This document shows, piece by piece, positions 27,079-35,520 of a DNA stretch of 64,000 nucleotides. The DNA lies in NCBI GenBank assembly GCA_011390275.1, contig JAABST010000001.1, forward strand, positions 62,001 to 126,000, in the 5' to 3' direction. Position 1 is the first letter of the stretch. Every line of letters starts with the position of its first letter. Below the pieces are notes generated by a model, which had not been told where the DNA came from, did no database searches, and worked only from the letters and a program-made list of their open reading frames with translations. The translations under genes and the position numbers were made by a program. Source of the stretch: Geitlerinema sp. S16 (GTDB lineage Bacteria > Cyanobacteriota > Cyanobacteriia > Cyanobacteriales > Geitlerinemataceae).

Positions 27079-28044
27079 ATGAGTACCGTTAGCCTCGTTC
27101 GTGCCACGTCCTACGACATCGACACCCTACGCCAGTCGATCGAAGCCGTCCTCGAACCCCTCGGCGGGATGGCCGCGATCGTCAAACCCGGCGATCGCGT
27201 CCTGCTCAAGCCGAACCTGCTCACCGGCTCACGTCCGACCAAGGAATGCGTCACCCGCAAAGAAATCGTGTACTGCGTCGCCAAATTAGTCCAAGAGGCG
27301 GGCGGCAAACCATTCTTGGGGGATAGTCCCGCGTTTGGTAGCGCCCACGGTGTCGCGAAAGCGAATGGTTATCTGCCCCTGGCGGAAGAGCTGGGCTTGC
27401 CGATCGTCGAGTTTAGCGGCAAGCGGTTCGAGTCAGCGGGCGATGATTTTGATAATTTTCGTCTGTCCAAAGAAGCAATGGACGCGGATGTTGTGATTAA
27501 TCTACCGAAGGTGAAATCGCACCTTCAGCTCACGATGACTCTGGGGATCAAAAATCTCTTCGGCTGTGTTCCCGGCAAAATGAAAGCCTGGTGGCATCTC
27601 GAAGCGGGCAAAGATGCGAAACGCTTCGGTACGATGCTCGTCGAAACTGCGCTAACGATCGCCCCGGAACTAACGATCATCGACGGCATCATTGGCCACA
27701 GCGGCAACGGCCCGAGTGGCGGCGAACCCCAAGCCCTCGGCGTACTGGGCGCATCCACGAACGTGATCGCGATCGATGCGGCACTGCTGGCGATCGTCAA
27801 TGTCGATCCCGACCTAGTCCCGACAGCAGTGGCCGCCAAAGCGCTGGGCATCTGGCCGGAACTCGACGAAATCACCTTCCCGCTCGAAACGCCGGGAACC
27901 CTGGCGGTCAGCGATTGGAAGCTCCCGTCCGTCCAAATGCCGATCGACTTCGGAGCGCCGCGCATCCTACGATCGACCTTCAAACATTTCTACATTCGCT
28001 ACATCAAAGAGCCGATCGAAGCCTATAGCAGCAAAGCTCGCTAA
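27079..28044 (+). CDS. DUF362 domain protein
   Basis: A 321-residue protein of the DUF362 family. It shows GDRVLLKPNLLTGSRPTKEC near residue 40, the conserved VVINLPKVKSHLQLTMTLG followed by IKNLFGCVPG, and the late GHSGNGPSGGEPQALGVLGA. The family is annotated as iron-sulfur-related in anaerobes, but this member has no ferredoxin-type CxxCxxC cluster, so only the core domain is present. The biochemical role is unknown. It has its own strong downstream terminator and therefore looks monocistronic. Confidence 0.8.
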   Translation: MSTVSLVRATSYDIDTLRQSIEAVLEPLGGMAAIVKPGDRVLLKPNLLTGSRPTKECVTRKEIVYCVAKLVQEAGGKPFLGDSPAFGSAHGVAKANGYLPLAEELGLPIVEFSGKRFESAGDDFDNFRLSKEAMDADVVINLPKVKSHLQLTMTLGIKNLFGCVPGKMKAWWHLEAGKDAKRFGTMLVETALTIAPELTIIDGIIGHSGNGPSGGEPQALGVLGASTNVIAIDAALLAIVNVDPDLVPTAVAAKALGIWPELDEITFPLETPGTLAVSDWKLPSVQMPIDFGAPRILRSTFKHFYIRYIKEPIEAYSSKAR

Positions 28045-28069
28045 GTCTCGCGATCCTAAACCGCATAGC

Positions 28070-28103
28070 AAACCCCTCTGTCTTAATCGGCAGAGGGGTT
28101 TTG
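28070..28103 (+). terminator. Rho-independent terminator of the DUF362 gene
   Basis: A perfect 11-bp stem (AAACCCCTCTG paired with CAGAGGGGTTT) encloses a 10-base loop and runs into a T-rich tail, 25 bp after the stop codon. Confidence 0.85.
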
Positions 28104-28170
28104 AGTTTGGGAAGTTCATCTGACAATCAGTCCGAGCTGGCTTGTCTCCGCTGACGGTTATATCGATGAG

Positions 28171-28974
28171 CTAGCTGGTGATCGGGCTATCGTTCCAGGT
28201 TTTCCGATCGCTGCGATCGCCCCGGCTGTCTCGCCCATCACGATCGAGCTTGTCCGGTTCGAGACGCGGACGATCACGCTCATCGCGATCCATCTCGTTT
28301 TCCTCCACTTTGACCGTAAACGCATCCGGCTCCGACGCCTGCGCCCGTAATGCCCGCTCGATCGCCCGATCGAGATCTCCCAAACAGTCTTCCCACAGCG
28401 CCCCCGACGTTTGCACCGCCAAAATTTCGCGCATCGCCCCGAGCAAATCAGCATAGGTATAGCCCTGATCCTGAATCGCATCAAATAAATCACCCAGCTC
28501 ATCCGCTAACGCCTGACGCTTGCGGCGGGCAAGATTGCGAATGAGACTGTCGTACACCGAATCATAGCGGGCGCTCATAGAACCTTCTCCTAAGACAACA
28601 AGCTCTGGCGATCGTAAGTTGCGATCGCGCTGATCATCAAGACAAATATCGACCGTTACAGACTCAACAGAAACCGTCAACGTCTCGGATGGTAGCAATT
28701 TCGAGAGCGATGTGACCGCTGTTGCCGTTGATTCTTCACTCACCTCCGCCGTCTCTTGCTCCGATCGGGGTTCTGGGGCGAAGGGTTCTGGGTGAACATT
28801 TGGTGTAGACGTTTGGGGATCTGTGTCAGCCGCTTCGCTGGGAACGATCGGAGCCTCCGACGCTGGAGCCTCCGACGCTGGAGTCTTCGGCGCAGAGGCA
28901 AACAGCGTATTCGTAAAATCCGTTACGCCCAAAAAATCGAGTAAGGCCGAAATGGGATCGCGATCATTCTGCAC
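28171..28974 (-). CDS. Hypothetical protein with disordered ends
   Basis: A 267-residue protein I do not recognise. Residues 1-15 (DPISALLDFLGVTDFTNTLF) form an amphipathic helix. Residues 25-85 are a proline/alanine/glutamate-rich linker with the tandem ASEAP unit. Residues 130-215 are helical (RYDSVYDSLIRNLARRKRQA ... ALWEDCLGDLDRAIERALRA). The C-terminus is a very charged DRDERDRPR-type tail. The reading frame is open with neighbour-like codon use. It is convergent with the DUF362 gene. A scaffold-type role is only a guess. Confidence 0.55.
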   Translation of the reverse strand: MQNDRDPISALLDFLGVTDFTNTLFASAPKTPASEAPASEAPIVPSEAADTDPQTSTPNVHPEPFAPEPRSEQETAEVSEESTATAVTSLSKLLPSETLTVSVESVTVDICLDDQRDRNLRSPELVVLGEGSMSARYDSVYDSLIRNLARRKRQALADELGDLFDAIQDQGYTYADLLGAMREILAVQTSGALWEDCLGDLDRAIERALRAQASEPDAFTVKVEENEMDRDERDRPRLEPDKLDRDGRDSRGDRSDRKTWNDSPITS

Positions 28975-29666
28975 AAGGATTGCCCCAAAAATAATGCTCC
29001 AAGCGGCGGAATAGCGTTTGTACGATCGTACGCGAAATCGATCAAAAGTGCCGCAATCAATCCCGACCCAACCTCAACAATGATTAAGCAATTATGCTGA
29101 TTTGCCGTCATTCAACAGAATTTGATCACCACAAGAAAAGCCTTAAAGCTGACGACAGCATAGGTTGAGAAAAATGATTGAACAATGTTAAGCAACGTAA
29201 TCCACGTCACTCCCCAAGAGATCCCGTTTGAAACCATAGTTCGTGCCTTCCTTTTTCTAAATCTAAGACCACGAATTGATCTGCTTCGTCGTCGATTCTG
29301 CTTGCCCCAGTGTGATCCCCTCTCTTTCTAGAGAATCACACTGACGAGAATACCAATCGTGAAGTTGAGGCGTGGTGAATACAGAATTCAGCACACAAAA
29401 CGAAGCGGGGATCACCTAGCGGTGGGCAAGATAGAATCTTCTACTTCATCGATTTAGGTGTGTCCACTGCGCCTTCTTGAATCAACGATCGACTCTAGTG
29501 AATGTAGCGATCTCATGCCTCTGATTCACATTTCATCAAAGAACTTAACAGATGATCCCCGAACTTGGTGATAAGATCTGGTGAAGTTAGAGATTAACGT
29601 TTGTGATGTGTGAGAGTCCCGCGAAGAGTCTTGCACGAGTGTCGTCAGTTTGGAGTCGCCCCAGCC
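28975..29666. other. Long intergenic region with an imperfect hairpin
   Basis: Nearly 700 bp with no gene I can support. It is AT-richer than average. At 29309-29342 an inverted repeat (AGTGTGAT ... ATCACACT) brackets a pyrimidine-rich centre. It could fold as a hairpin, but there is no U-tract, so I do not call it a terminator. A small RNA here would be conceivable but has no sequence support. Confidence 0.4.
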
Positions 29667-29855
29667 ATGAAATCTTCAGAAAAAAATGTTTCGGTAAAGC
29701 CTGAGACCCGTAACCATAAAGGGTTCTTTATCCAGGATGCTCAATATGAGCTGATGGGGATTGATGAATCTGGCTGGGCGCTAATTTGTATTGATGACGT
29801 CAGTTGTCACTATGTTGATCCCGATAATATCGAGCCTGATCGCCAAAATGGCTAG
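29667..29855 (+). CDS. Small hypothetical protein
   Basis: A 62-residue protein from the ATG at 29667 (an earlier start at 29610 would add 19 residues without support). It has a lysine-rich N-terminus and then a beta-rich NHKGFFIQDAQYELMGIDES GWALICIDDVSCHYVDPDNI pattern. This recalls short SH3-like or KOW-like cyanobacterial proteins, but I cannot name it. A clear terminator lies 70 bp downstream, which supports a real transcript. Confidence 0.45.
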   Translation: MKSSEKNVSVKPETRNHKGFFIQDAQYELMGIDESGWALICIDDVSCHYVDPDNIEPDRQNG

Positions 29856-29923
29856 TTTTGATGGCCGGGGCCTTAATCTGTTCCGGTTCAGTCTGTTCTG
29901 ATTTCAGTCCATGAATGAATATG

Positions 29924-29958
29924 AAGAGTCAGATGCTTTTTGGTGTCTGGCTCTTTTT
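29924..29958 (+). terminator. Rho-independent terminator
   Basis: AAGAGTCAGA pairs with TCTGGCTCTT (one G-T pair) around an 11-base loop, followed by TTTTTGT. It would end the transcript of the small gene at 29667-29855. Confidence 0.7.
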
Positions 29959-29999
29959 GTGGGTTGCAGTCATGAATCGTCAGAGGGTAATGGCAAGGC

Positions 30000-30737
30000 T
30001 CAATTTTCTAAAATTCCGGTCAAGAAGTTGCCGCTGCTGCTGTCTCCAAATAGGACAAAAGAATGGTCGGGTAGGCCGAAGAAAGGGCTGAGGTGCCATG
30101 CGAGCTGGCAGCCGATGAAACCGTAGAGCAAAAACCAGGCGGTTAGGAAGGCTTGACGCTTTAGGCGACCCCGTTTTTTATCTTCTAAGCTCAAAATTGA
30201 GCTGTGTAAAAAGAGTGTCCCGATCGCGCCGGTCAGTGCCATGATGGCGACATTGAGCAGTTTAAAAAAGGCGGGATCGTTGGCGGTTAGGAGGAAAAAT
30301 AGTGAGACTGGAAAGAAGCCCAGCATGAGTAGGGCGATGATATTAGTAGAGGCCAGAATAAGGATACAGTGCTGTAAGAAAGTCTGGCGGGAGCCAATGA
30401 AGGAGTTGAAAATGTAGAGCGTGGGAAAGCAAACGGTGAGGGCAAGCAGGTAGAGAATGGGCAGTTTAATGGCGGAGGAAATGGCTTGAAGGGGGCTATG
30501 AATAGCGCCGATGACGAGACCATAAGCGAGGAAAAAGATCGAGCTAGACACGAGTAGGCCGATGAGTTTCGTTGGGAGTTGGTTGGAACGACCGACATCA
30601 GCAATAAAGGCGGCTCGATCGCGCATAAGGGCGATCGAGACCTGAAAGTATTGGACAAAGCCGGTCGATGGGTTGATCTGAGGTTGGGGCGAGGCCGGAG
30701 CGATCCGGGTCTGTTTTTTGGAGTTGGGGTGAGACAT
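30000..30737 (-). CDS. Polytopic membrane protein (Yip1-like; 'actin-binding WH2' annotated family)
   Basis: A 245-residue integral membrane protein. After a hydrophilic lead of 60 residues, about five or six helices are visible (LLVSSSIFFLAYGLVIGAIH, LPILYLLALTVCFPTLYIFN, ILILASTNIIALLMLGFF, GAIGTLFLHSSIL, FLTAWFLLYGFIGCQLAWHL). The block SSAIKLPILYLLALTVCFPT is typical of a bacterial family often mislabelled 'actin-binding WH2'. It has a Yip1-like topology. The function is unknown. It is divergent from sdhB, with five 13-bp repeats between the two genes. Confidence 0.65.
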   Translation of the reverse strand: MSHPNSKKQTRIAPASPQPQINPSTGFVQYFQVSIALMRDRAAFIADVGRSNQLPTKLIGLLVSSSIFFLAYGLVIGAIHSPLQAISSAIKLPILYLLALTVCFPTLYIFNSFIGSRQTFLQHCILILASTNIIALLMLGFFPVSLFFLLTANDPAFFKLLNVAIMALTGAIGTLFLHSSILSLEDKKRGRLKRQAFLTAWFLLYGFIGCQLAWHLSPFFGLPDHSFVLFGDSSSGNFLTGILEN

Positions 30738-30755
30738 GGATCAAGATCAAGAGCT

Positions 30756-30822
30756 GGGCATCGAATCTAAGCATCAAATCTGGGCATCGAATTTGAACAT
30801 CAAATTTGGGCATCAAATCTGG
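30756..30822. repeat. Five 13-bp direct repeats in a divergent promoter region
   Basis: The unit GGCATCRAATYTR recurs with exact 13-bp spacing; its CAT core lies at 30759, 30772, 30785, 30798 and 30811. The array sits between the starts of the membrane-protein gene (30737, leftward) and sdhB (30949, rightward). Reading through it in the sdhB frame would give an implausible N-terminal extension, so it is non-coding. A regulator-binding array or simple slippage product are both possible. Confidence 0.6.
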
Positions 30823-30948
30823 ATGATTTCCAGCAGGATAAATGCCAGCAGAACAAATAAGCGACGTAGAATAAGAACCAGGCGCGTTGAGATGAATTCC
30901 CGACCTCAATGGCCGTCCTCGATTCCCGCCCCACATACCGTCGCTGTT

Positions 30949-31941
30949 ATGCAGATTGAATTTCAGATTCTCCGTCAAACTCGCGAAACTGCGCCGACGA
31001 TCGAGCGCTTCACTGTGGAAGCCGATCCGAGTGAGACCATTTTGAGCTGTCTGAACCGGATTAAGTGGGAGCAGGATGGTTCGCTGGCCTTTCGCAAAAA
31101 TTGCCGTAATACGATTTGCGGGAGCTGCTCGATGCGGATTAATGGCCGATCGACGCTGGCCTGTAAGGAAAATATTGCGGGAGAAATGGCGCGAATGGGT
31201 TTGTCGCCCGACGAAACGCCGACGATGATGATCGCGCCGTTGGGCAATTTGCCGGTGATCAAGGATTTAGTCGTCGATATGAAACCGTTTTGGGACGATC
31301 TGGAGAAGGTCGAACCGTATGTCAGCACGGCATCGCGTCAGTTACCGGAGCGGGAGTTTTTACAATCGCCGGACGATCGCGCCAAATTTGACGCCACGGG
31401 AAACTGCATCCTTTGCGGTGCGTGCTATTCCGAATGCAATGCGAAGGAAGTGAACCCTGAATTTATCGGCCCCCATGCGCTGGCCAAAGCCCAGCGCCTC
31501 ATCGCCGATGATCGTGACGACAAACGCGAAGCACGGATCGCACAGTTCAACAACACGGAATCGGGGGTGTGGGGCTGTACGCGCTGTTTTTATTGCAATT
31601 CCGTCTGTCCGATGGAGGTTGCGCCGCTCGATCGCATCAGCGAGATTAAGGGCGACATTCTTGATCGCACGACAAAAGACGATAGCCGCCCGGTGCGCCA
31701 CCGCAAAGTGTTGCTCGAACTGGTTGAGCAGGGCGGCTGGGTTGATGAGCGTAAATTCAGCGTTCAGGTGATCGGCAACTACTTCAAGGACTTGAAGGGC
31801 TTACTCAGTCTGGCGCCGGTTGGTTTGCGCGTCGTGGCGCGGGGTAAATTCCCGACCCACTTTGACGCATCAGAGGGTACGGCAGAGGTGCGATCGCTCA
31901 TCGCCGCCGTGAAAGCCGAAACAAGCGAATCACACTCGTAA
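30949..31941 (+). CDS. sdhB: Succinate dehydrogenase/fumarate reductase iron-sulfur subunit
   Basis: A 330-residue iron-sulfur electron-transfer subunit. The [2Fe-2S] ferredoxin domain has FRKNCRNTICGSCSMRINGR and a later cysteine in TLACKEN. The C-terminal ferredoxin-like domain carries CILCGACYSECNAKEVNP and CTRCFYCNSVCPMEVAP for the [4Fe-4S] and third clusters. The start MQIEFQILRQ at 30949 is chosen because the upstream in-frame extension passes through a 13-bp repeat array. The protein is longer than E. coli SdhB at the C-terminus, like type E enzymes. It feeds electrons to quinone in the thylakoid membrane. SdhA is not in the window. Confidence 0.9.
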   Translation: MQIEFQILRQTRETAPTIERFTVEADPSETILSCLNRIKWEQDGSLAFRKNCRNTICGSCSMRINGRSTLACKENIAGEMARMGLSPDETPTMMIAPLGNLPVIKDLVVDMKPFWDDLEKVEPYVSTASRQLPEREFLQSPDDRAKFDATGNCILCGACYSECNAKEVNPEFIGPHALAKAQRLIADDRDDKREARIAQFNNTESGVWGCTRCFYCNSVCPMEVAPLDRISEIKGDILDRTTKDDSRPVRHRKVLLELVEQGGWVDERKFSVQVIGNYFKDLKGLLSLAPVGLRVVARGKFPTHFDASEGTAEVRSLIAAVKAETSESHS

Positions 31942-31966
31942 AGGATGGAAAAACCCAGCAACCCTA

Positions 31967-32105
31967 GGGCGTGCCATCAATTACGTATCATCAATTAATC
32001 GTAGAACCCTTACCAGGCAAGCTGTTGAACGTCCGACCCAACAAAAAAACTAGGGGCTGTAACCCTTACTGGGTAAGCGCTGGAAATTTAATTGATGACA
32101 GCCCC
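31967..32105 (-). mobile_element. Miniature inverted-repeat element, family M1 (copy B)
   Basis: 139 bp, inverted relative to copy A and similar throughout. Read on the minus strand it begins GGGGCTGTCATCAATTAA, passes the shared interior (ATTTCCAGCGCTTACCCAG; GACGTTCAACAGCTTGCC) and ends with a terminal repeat. Near that end a short segment with ATCAATTA is duplicated, explaining the extra length. TA flanks both ends (31965-31966, 32106-32107). On the minus strand the right TA plus the first G form the TAG stop of the second lepB gene. Confidence 0.85.
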
Positions 32106-32701
32106 TAATCCTGGCGGTAGATCGGTTCTGGCGCGAGTTGTCCGAGTCGCTGCGGCGGCCAGAACCGTACAACGGCTTTGCCGACAATCAGATCTCGTGG
32201 CACGAAGCCCCAATAGTGGCTGTCATAGCTGTTGTTACGGTTGTCGCCCAGGACAAGATATTGATCTTCAGGGACAATTTCGGGGCCATAAACGTAGTCC
32301 GGCTCGGCGGCGATATAGTTCTCGCTGAGGGCTTCACCGTTGACGAATACCGTGCCGCGACGCACCTCTACGGTGTCACCCGGAAGACCAATCACGCGCT
32401 TAATAAACGCATCTTTGAATTTTTGACGCAGCACTTCGGTTGGGTTAAAGACGACGATATCGCCGCGTTTGACCTGACTAAAGTGATAGCTGACCTTGTC
32501 GATGATGAGGCGATCATTAATTTGCAGCGTGGGCAACATCGATCCCGAAGGAATGTAGCGAGCTTCCGCAACAAAAGTCCGAATACCGAGGGCAAGAACA
32601 GCACTTAGGGCAAAGGTTTTAAGTGTTTCAACCCAAGGATTTTCTTCGTGTTGGTTGGGCTTCGGGGTTAATTGATCGACAGTTTTAGGGCGTTCGGACA
32701 T
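32105..32701 (-). CDS. lepB: Signal peptidase I (second copy)
   Basis: A 198-residue leader peptidase with one N-terminal membrane helix (LKTFALSAVLALGIRTFVAE). The catalytic serine is in YIPSGSMLPTLQINDRLII, the lysine in AFIKRVIGLPGDTVEVRRG, and the C-terminal box is LVLGDNRNNSYDSHYWGFVP. The ATG at 32701 gives a standard size; an earlier start at 32797 would add 32 unrelated residues. The TAG stop is contributed by the flanking miniature element, so the last residues (PEPIYRQD) may differ from the ancestral end. Confidence 0.93.
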   Translation of the reverse strand: MSERPKTVDQLTPKPNQHEENPWVETLKTFALSAVLALGIRTFVAEARYIPSGSMLPTLQINDRLIIDKVSYHFSQVKRGDIVVFNPTEVLRQKFKDAFIKRVIGLPGDTVEVRRGTVFVNGEALSENYIAAEPDYVYGPEIVPEDQYLVLGDNRNNSYDSHYWGFVPRDLIVGKAVVRFWPPQRLGQLAPEPIYRQD

Positions 32702-33215
32702 CTGGAAAAGGCAACAAAGAAAGGGGGGCAGACGCTGAAAAAAGTCAGAATGTACGGTGGCGATCGGCGGCAAGGAACCGCGATCAATGACGACCAATCA
32801 TAAGGATTCACGATCGACGGCGAATCCTCATCATAGTGTGACGATCGCTGTTATCAAAACACGAAATCAACACCCACTCCCACCAGCAATACCGTCACCA
32901 CTCAGGCGATTGGTGCTTTGGCCAAGCGTTATGATGCGATCGCGTTCAGGGTGTGCTGTCACTCAGTATACTCGCACCCGTTGGTGACATGTCACGCAAG
33001 GATCGAGCCAGTGATGGTTATGATTCATGCAGGATAATCGTCTCCATTAACGCGATGCTGAACCCGTCGGTGGAATTTAGATCCAAATCTTGATGGGATC
33101 TCGAACTCGGATCGCCGAGTTATGGGAATCCTGTGGCTAAGGAAAAGTTCCCTGCTGTTCACTGCGAATAGACTATGAAAATGCCCTAGATAGAATTTTG
33201 CGCGATTTTAAAGTC
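32702..33215. other. Intergenic region between divergent lepB and a peptidoglycan-binding gene
   Basis: 514 bp with no supportable gene, repeat or RNA. Short frames here lack coding character. Confidence 0.5.
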
Positions 33216-33929
33216 ATGCTACAACCGCTGAACGTCTCTACTCTACGCTCCTTCGTCCGCCTTGGTCTCGGGGTTTCGCTACTGAGCGTGATGAGTCTGG
33301 CGATCGCGCCCCCCACGCGAGCGGGCGATCGCCAGACTCCTCGCCCAACCGCCGATCACATCGCGCAGTCCTCCAACATTCCCGCTCCAAGTTCACGCAC
33401 TTTAGAGCGCGACACCCTCAGCCTCGGCAGCGAAGGCGAAGATGTACGTGAATTTCAGGCGATGTTGGCACTCCTTGGCTACTATTCCGGCGAGATTACG
33501 GGACGCTTTGACCAGGCAACCGCTCAAGCCGCGCGGAGTTTCCAAGCGTCAGCCAGTCTCGTGACCGATGCCGTTATCGGGCCGGTGACCTGGGGGCGCT
33601 TACTGCCTGCGGCTCTCGATAGCATGATTGTTCAGGCTCCTGCGACGGCAAGCACCAACGCCAATAACGCCAATACCGTCCCAGCCCCCGATCGCGTTCG
33701 CACAAGCAATCGCAGCGAGACCGGCCTACCGACCTTACAACTGGGTAGTAACGACTCTCTCGTGTCTTACCTACAGCAGCGGCTCGCCGCGATGGGCTAC
33801 TACAGCGGCGCGATCGATGGTGACTTCGGCCCGATGACCCAAGCCGCCGTCATCGAAGCTCAGATTGATTTCGGTCTTGTCCCGGATGGCGTGGTTGACT
33901 CGTCGGTTTGGCCGTACCTCATCAATTAG
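33216..33929 (+). CDS. Exported protein with two peptidoglycan-binding (PG_binding_1) domains
   Basis: A 237-residue protein. The N-terminus is a signal peptide (FVRLGLGVSLLSVMSLAIAP then PTRAG, a plausible Ala-x-Ala-like cleavage zone). The two PG_binding_1 repeats are LSLGSEGEDVREFQAMLALL ... GRFDQATAQAARSFQ and LQLGSNDSLVSYLQQRLAAM ... GDFGPMTQAAVIEAQ. Both show the usual LGYYSG/MGYYSG element. A serine/asparagine linker joins them. There is no catalytic domain, so it is a cell-wall-binding accessory. The ATG at 33216 is preferred to a TTG at 33198. Confidence 0.85.
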   Translation: MLQPLNVSTLRSFVRLGLGVSLLSVMSLAIAPPTRAGDRQTPRPTADHIAQSSNIPAPSSRTLERDTLSLGSEGEDVREFQAMLALLGYYSGEITGRFDQATAQAARSFQASASLVTDAVIGPVTWGRLLPAALDSMIVQAPATASTNANNANTVPAPDRVRTSNRSETGLPTLQLGSNDSLVSYLQQRLAAMGYYSGAIDGDFGPMTQAAVIEAQIDFGLVPDGVVDSSVWPYLIN

Positions 33930-33977
33930 ACGCTGGCCTTGTAAGACCCTGCAAGACAAAATCCGTGTTGCTTACCC

Positions 33978-34020
33978 CAAACACCGAAAACACCAAGAAA
34001 ACACCAAGAAAACACCAAAG
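33978..34020. repeat. Short AACACCAAGAA tandem repeat
   Basis: Three to four copies of an 11-bp unit (AAACACCAAGA) directly upstream of a miniature inverted-repeat element. It is simple sequence without coding potential. Confidence 0.6.
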
Positions 34021-34025
34021 AACAT

Positions 34026-34168
34026 TAGACCTCTTGCATGAAGATTTCAAGCCAGTGAATTGAAGGCTGAGCGGAGTCGAAGCCTGGGGGGGGATCGCGC
34101 CAAGTGGCCGCACTTCGACTACGCTCAGTGCTCGAATTCTGATTTTTTCGATTCATGCAAGAGGTCTA
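34026..34168. mobile_element. Miniature inverted-repeat element of a second family (M2)
   Basis: A 143-bp non-coding element bounded by perfect 17-bp inverted repeats, TAGACCTCTTGCATGAA at the left and its complement at the right. Inside lies a second inverted repeat (CTGAGCGGAGTCGAAG against CTTCGACTACGCTCAG, one mismatch), so the whole unit can fold into nested hairpins. The ends resemble terminal repeats of cyanobacterial insertion sequences. No transposase is present. The interior also matches the type of short palindromes widespread in cyanobacterial genomes. Confidence 0.75.
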
Positions 34169-34297
34169 CTAGCTTGTCGTTGGTGTCGCCTTTGCAAAGC
34201 AAATCGTGTAATTTTCACGAGAAGCTACCATTTTGGGGGATCGATCCCGACTCTAAGAAAAGACCCTGCAATACATTCAATACCTTGGTTTACTGCC

Positions 34298-34783
34298 TTG
34301 TCTCACCTATGGATTGACCCCAACGATTTAGCCGCCATGATTGAACATGCGGAACATTCTCACCCTGAGGAGTGTTGCGGTTTACTAGTGGGAAAAATTC
34401 AGGACGATCGAATCGCGGCGATCGAGGTGTATCCCATGGCAAACCATTGGAACCAAGACACCGCGCGGGACTTTGAAGCGGCGATGATCGCCCCAACGCC
34501 TGAAACGCTTCCAACCACCGAACGGCGCTACACGATCGACCCTCGCGCCATGCTCGACGTGCAAAAGCTCGCTCGCGATCGCGGCTTGGCGATCATCGGC
34601 ATTTATCATTCTCATCCCGAACACCCGGCCATCCCGTCCGAGTACGATCGCAAATTCGCCTGGGCGGAATACGTGTACCCGATCGTTTCCGTGCGGCGGG
34701 GTCATCTGAGCGAGGTTCGCGCCTGGATGCTTGACGACGATCGTCAGTTTTATGAGCTGGAACTACGCGATGAATTGCGATAG
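34298..34783 (+). CDS. M67-family (JAMM/MPN) metallopeptidase
   Basis: A protein of about 161 residues with the JAMM metalloprotease signature: an early glutamate in HPEECCGLLVGKI, then IIGIYHSHPEHPAIPSEYD, giving the HxHP-x-S-x-D zinc site. Bacterial members cleave C-terminal extensions from ubiquitin-like sulfur carriers (for example in cysteine or thiocarboxylate pathways). No ThiS/MoaD-like partner is adjacent. The start is uncertain. The TTG at 34298 gives an N-terminus (LWIDPNDLAAMIEHAEH) that aligns with the family; the next in-frame ATG is at 34337 and would cut into the first helix. Confidence 0.8.
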   Translation: MSHLWIDPNDLAAMIEHAEHSHPEECCGLLVGKIQDDRIAAIEVYPMANHWNQDTARDFEAAMIAPTPETLPTTERRYTIDPRAMLDVQKLARDRGLAIIGIYHSHPEHPAIPSEYDRKFAWAEYVYPIVSVRRGHLSEVRAWMLDDDRQFYELELRDELR

Positions 34784-35129
34784 GTCGGCCAAGATAATCA
34801 AAGTGAGTAAACCGCGTAACTCAATCATCCTGGTTGCAGGCAAGCTAGAAGCGGTTGCTACGCATAGCATTTATTAATTGACTTGGGTTACTTAACGCAA
34901 TCATTGACAATTGGATCATGATTGTGCGATCAAATTTCGTATTTGTGCGGTGATATGATAATCAACCGGACAAAATTTACACAAAATGTACTTCGTTCAG
35001 CGTTCGCTCTGCCCATTTCGGCTTGCCGTCAGCAGGCGCGATCGTGATGAAACTTGCCCGCCGCCGAGCGTGAGGTTTCGATCGAAGGATTTCTGTGCAA
35101 CCCCTGCAACGACGACAAAAGGAGATCTC
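34784..35129. other. Leader region upstream of rpmB
   Basis: 346 bp without a gene. The part from 34850 to 34985 is AT-rich and is the likely rpmB promoter. A purine-rich Shine-Dalgarno (AAAAGGAGA) stands at 35117-35125, immediately before the rpmB ATG. A long 5' leader could carry autoregulation, but I saw no clear structure. Confidence 0.5.
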
Positions 35130-35366
35130 ATGGGACGTAAATGTCAACTGACGGGCAAAAAAGCCAACAATGCTTTTGCAGTATCGCACTCGCACCGTCG
35201 CACCAAACGCCTACAGGAAGCCAACCTGCAAACCAAACGCATTTGGTGGGCAGAAGGTAACCGCTGGGTCAAACTCAAGCTTTCGACCAAAGCGCTCAAA
35301 ACCCTGAACAATCAAAGCCTGCAAGCGATGGCCAAAGCCGCCGGTCTCAATCTCAACAAGATGTAG
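35130..35366 (+). CDS. rpmB: 50S ribosomal protein L28
   Basis: A 78-residue basic ribosomal protein. It starts [20 protein letters not shown] and has [20 protein letters not shown] followed by [19 protein letters not shown], the complete L28 pattern. The ATG at 35130 is fixed by a strong Shine-Dalgarno and by family length. The N-terminal cysteine pair seen in zinc-binding L28 forms is absent. Monocistronic, ended by a strong terminator at 35482. Confidence 0.97.
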   Translation: MGRKCQLTGKKANNAFAVSHSHRRTKRLQEANLQTKRIWWAEGNRWVKLKLSTKALKTLNNQSLQAMAKAAGLNLNKM

Positions 35367-35481
35367 TCAGACCTAGGCTTTTAGCTTAGATTGAACCTCT
35401 CAGACCTACGGTCAGTTTGAGCGATTGCCCCGAGCAACACCAAGCGAGACAGCCGACCTATGATCGAATGCGATCGAGCGA

Positions 35482-35520
35482 AGAGCTGGCATCAACGACG
35501 ATGTCAGCTCTCGGCTTTTT
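35482..35520 (+). terminator. Rho-independent terminator of rpmB
   Basis: AGAGCTGGCATC pairs with GATGTCAGCTCT (one mismatch/GT) over a 6-base loop, followed by CGGCTTTTT. It lies 115 bp behind rpmB. The remainder of the 35367-35812 gap shows nothing else that I can support. Confidence 0.75.

Noticed and set aside
28975..29666. tRNA or structured RNA in the long spacer
   Set aside because: No cloverleaf or CCA-type end could be recognised; only an imperfect hairpin without a U-tract.
30736..30948. N-terminal extension of SdhB
   Set aside because: It would translate a 13-bp repeat array into a repeated IWxxN/xHQIW-type peptide; homologues start at MQIEFQI.
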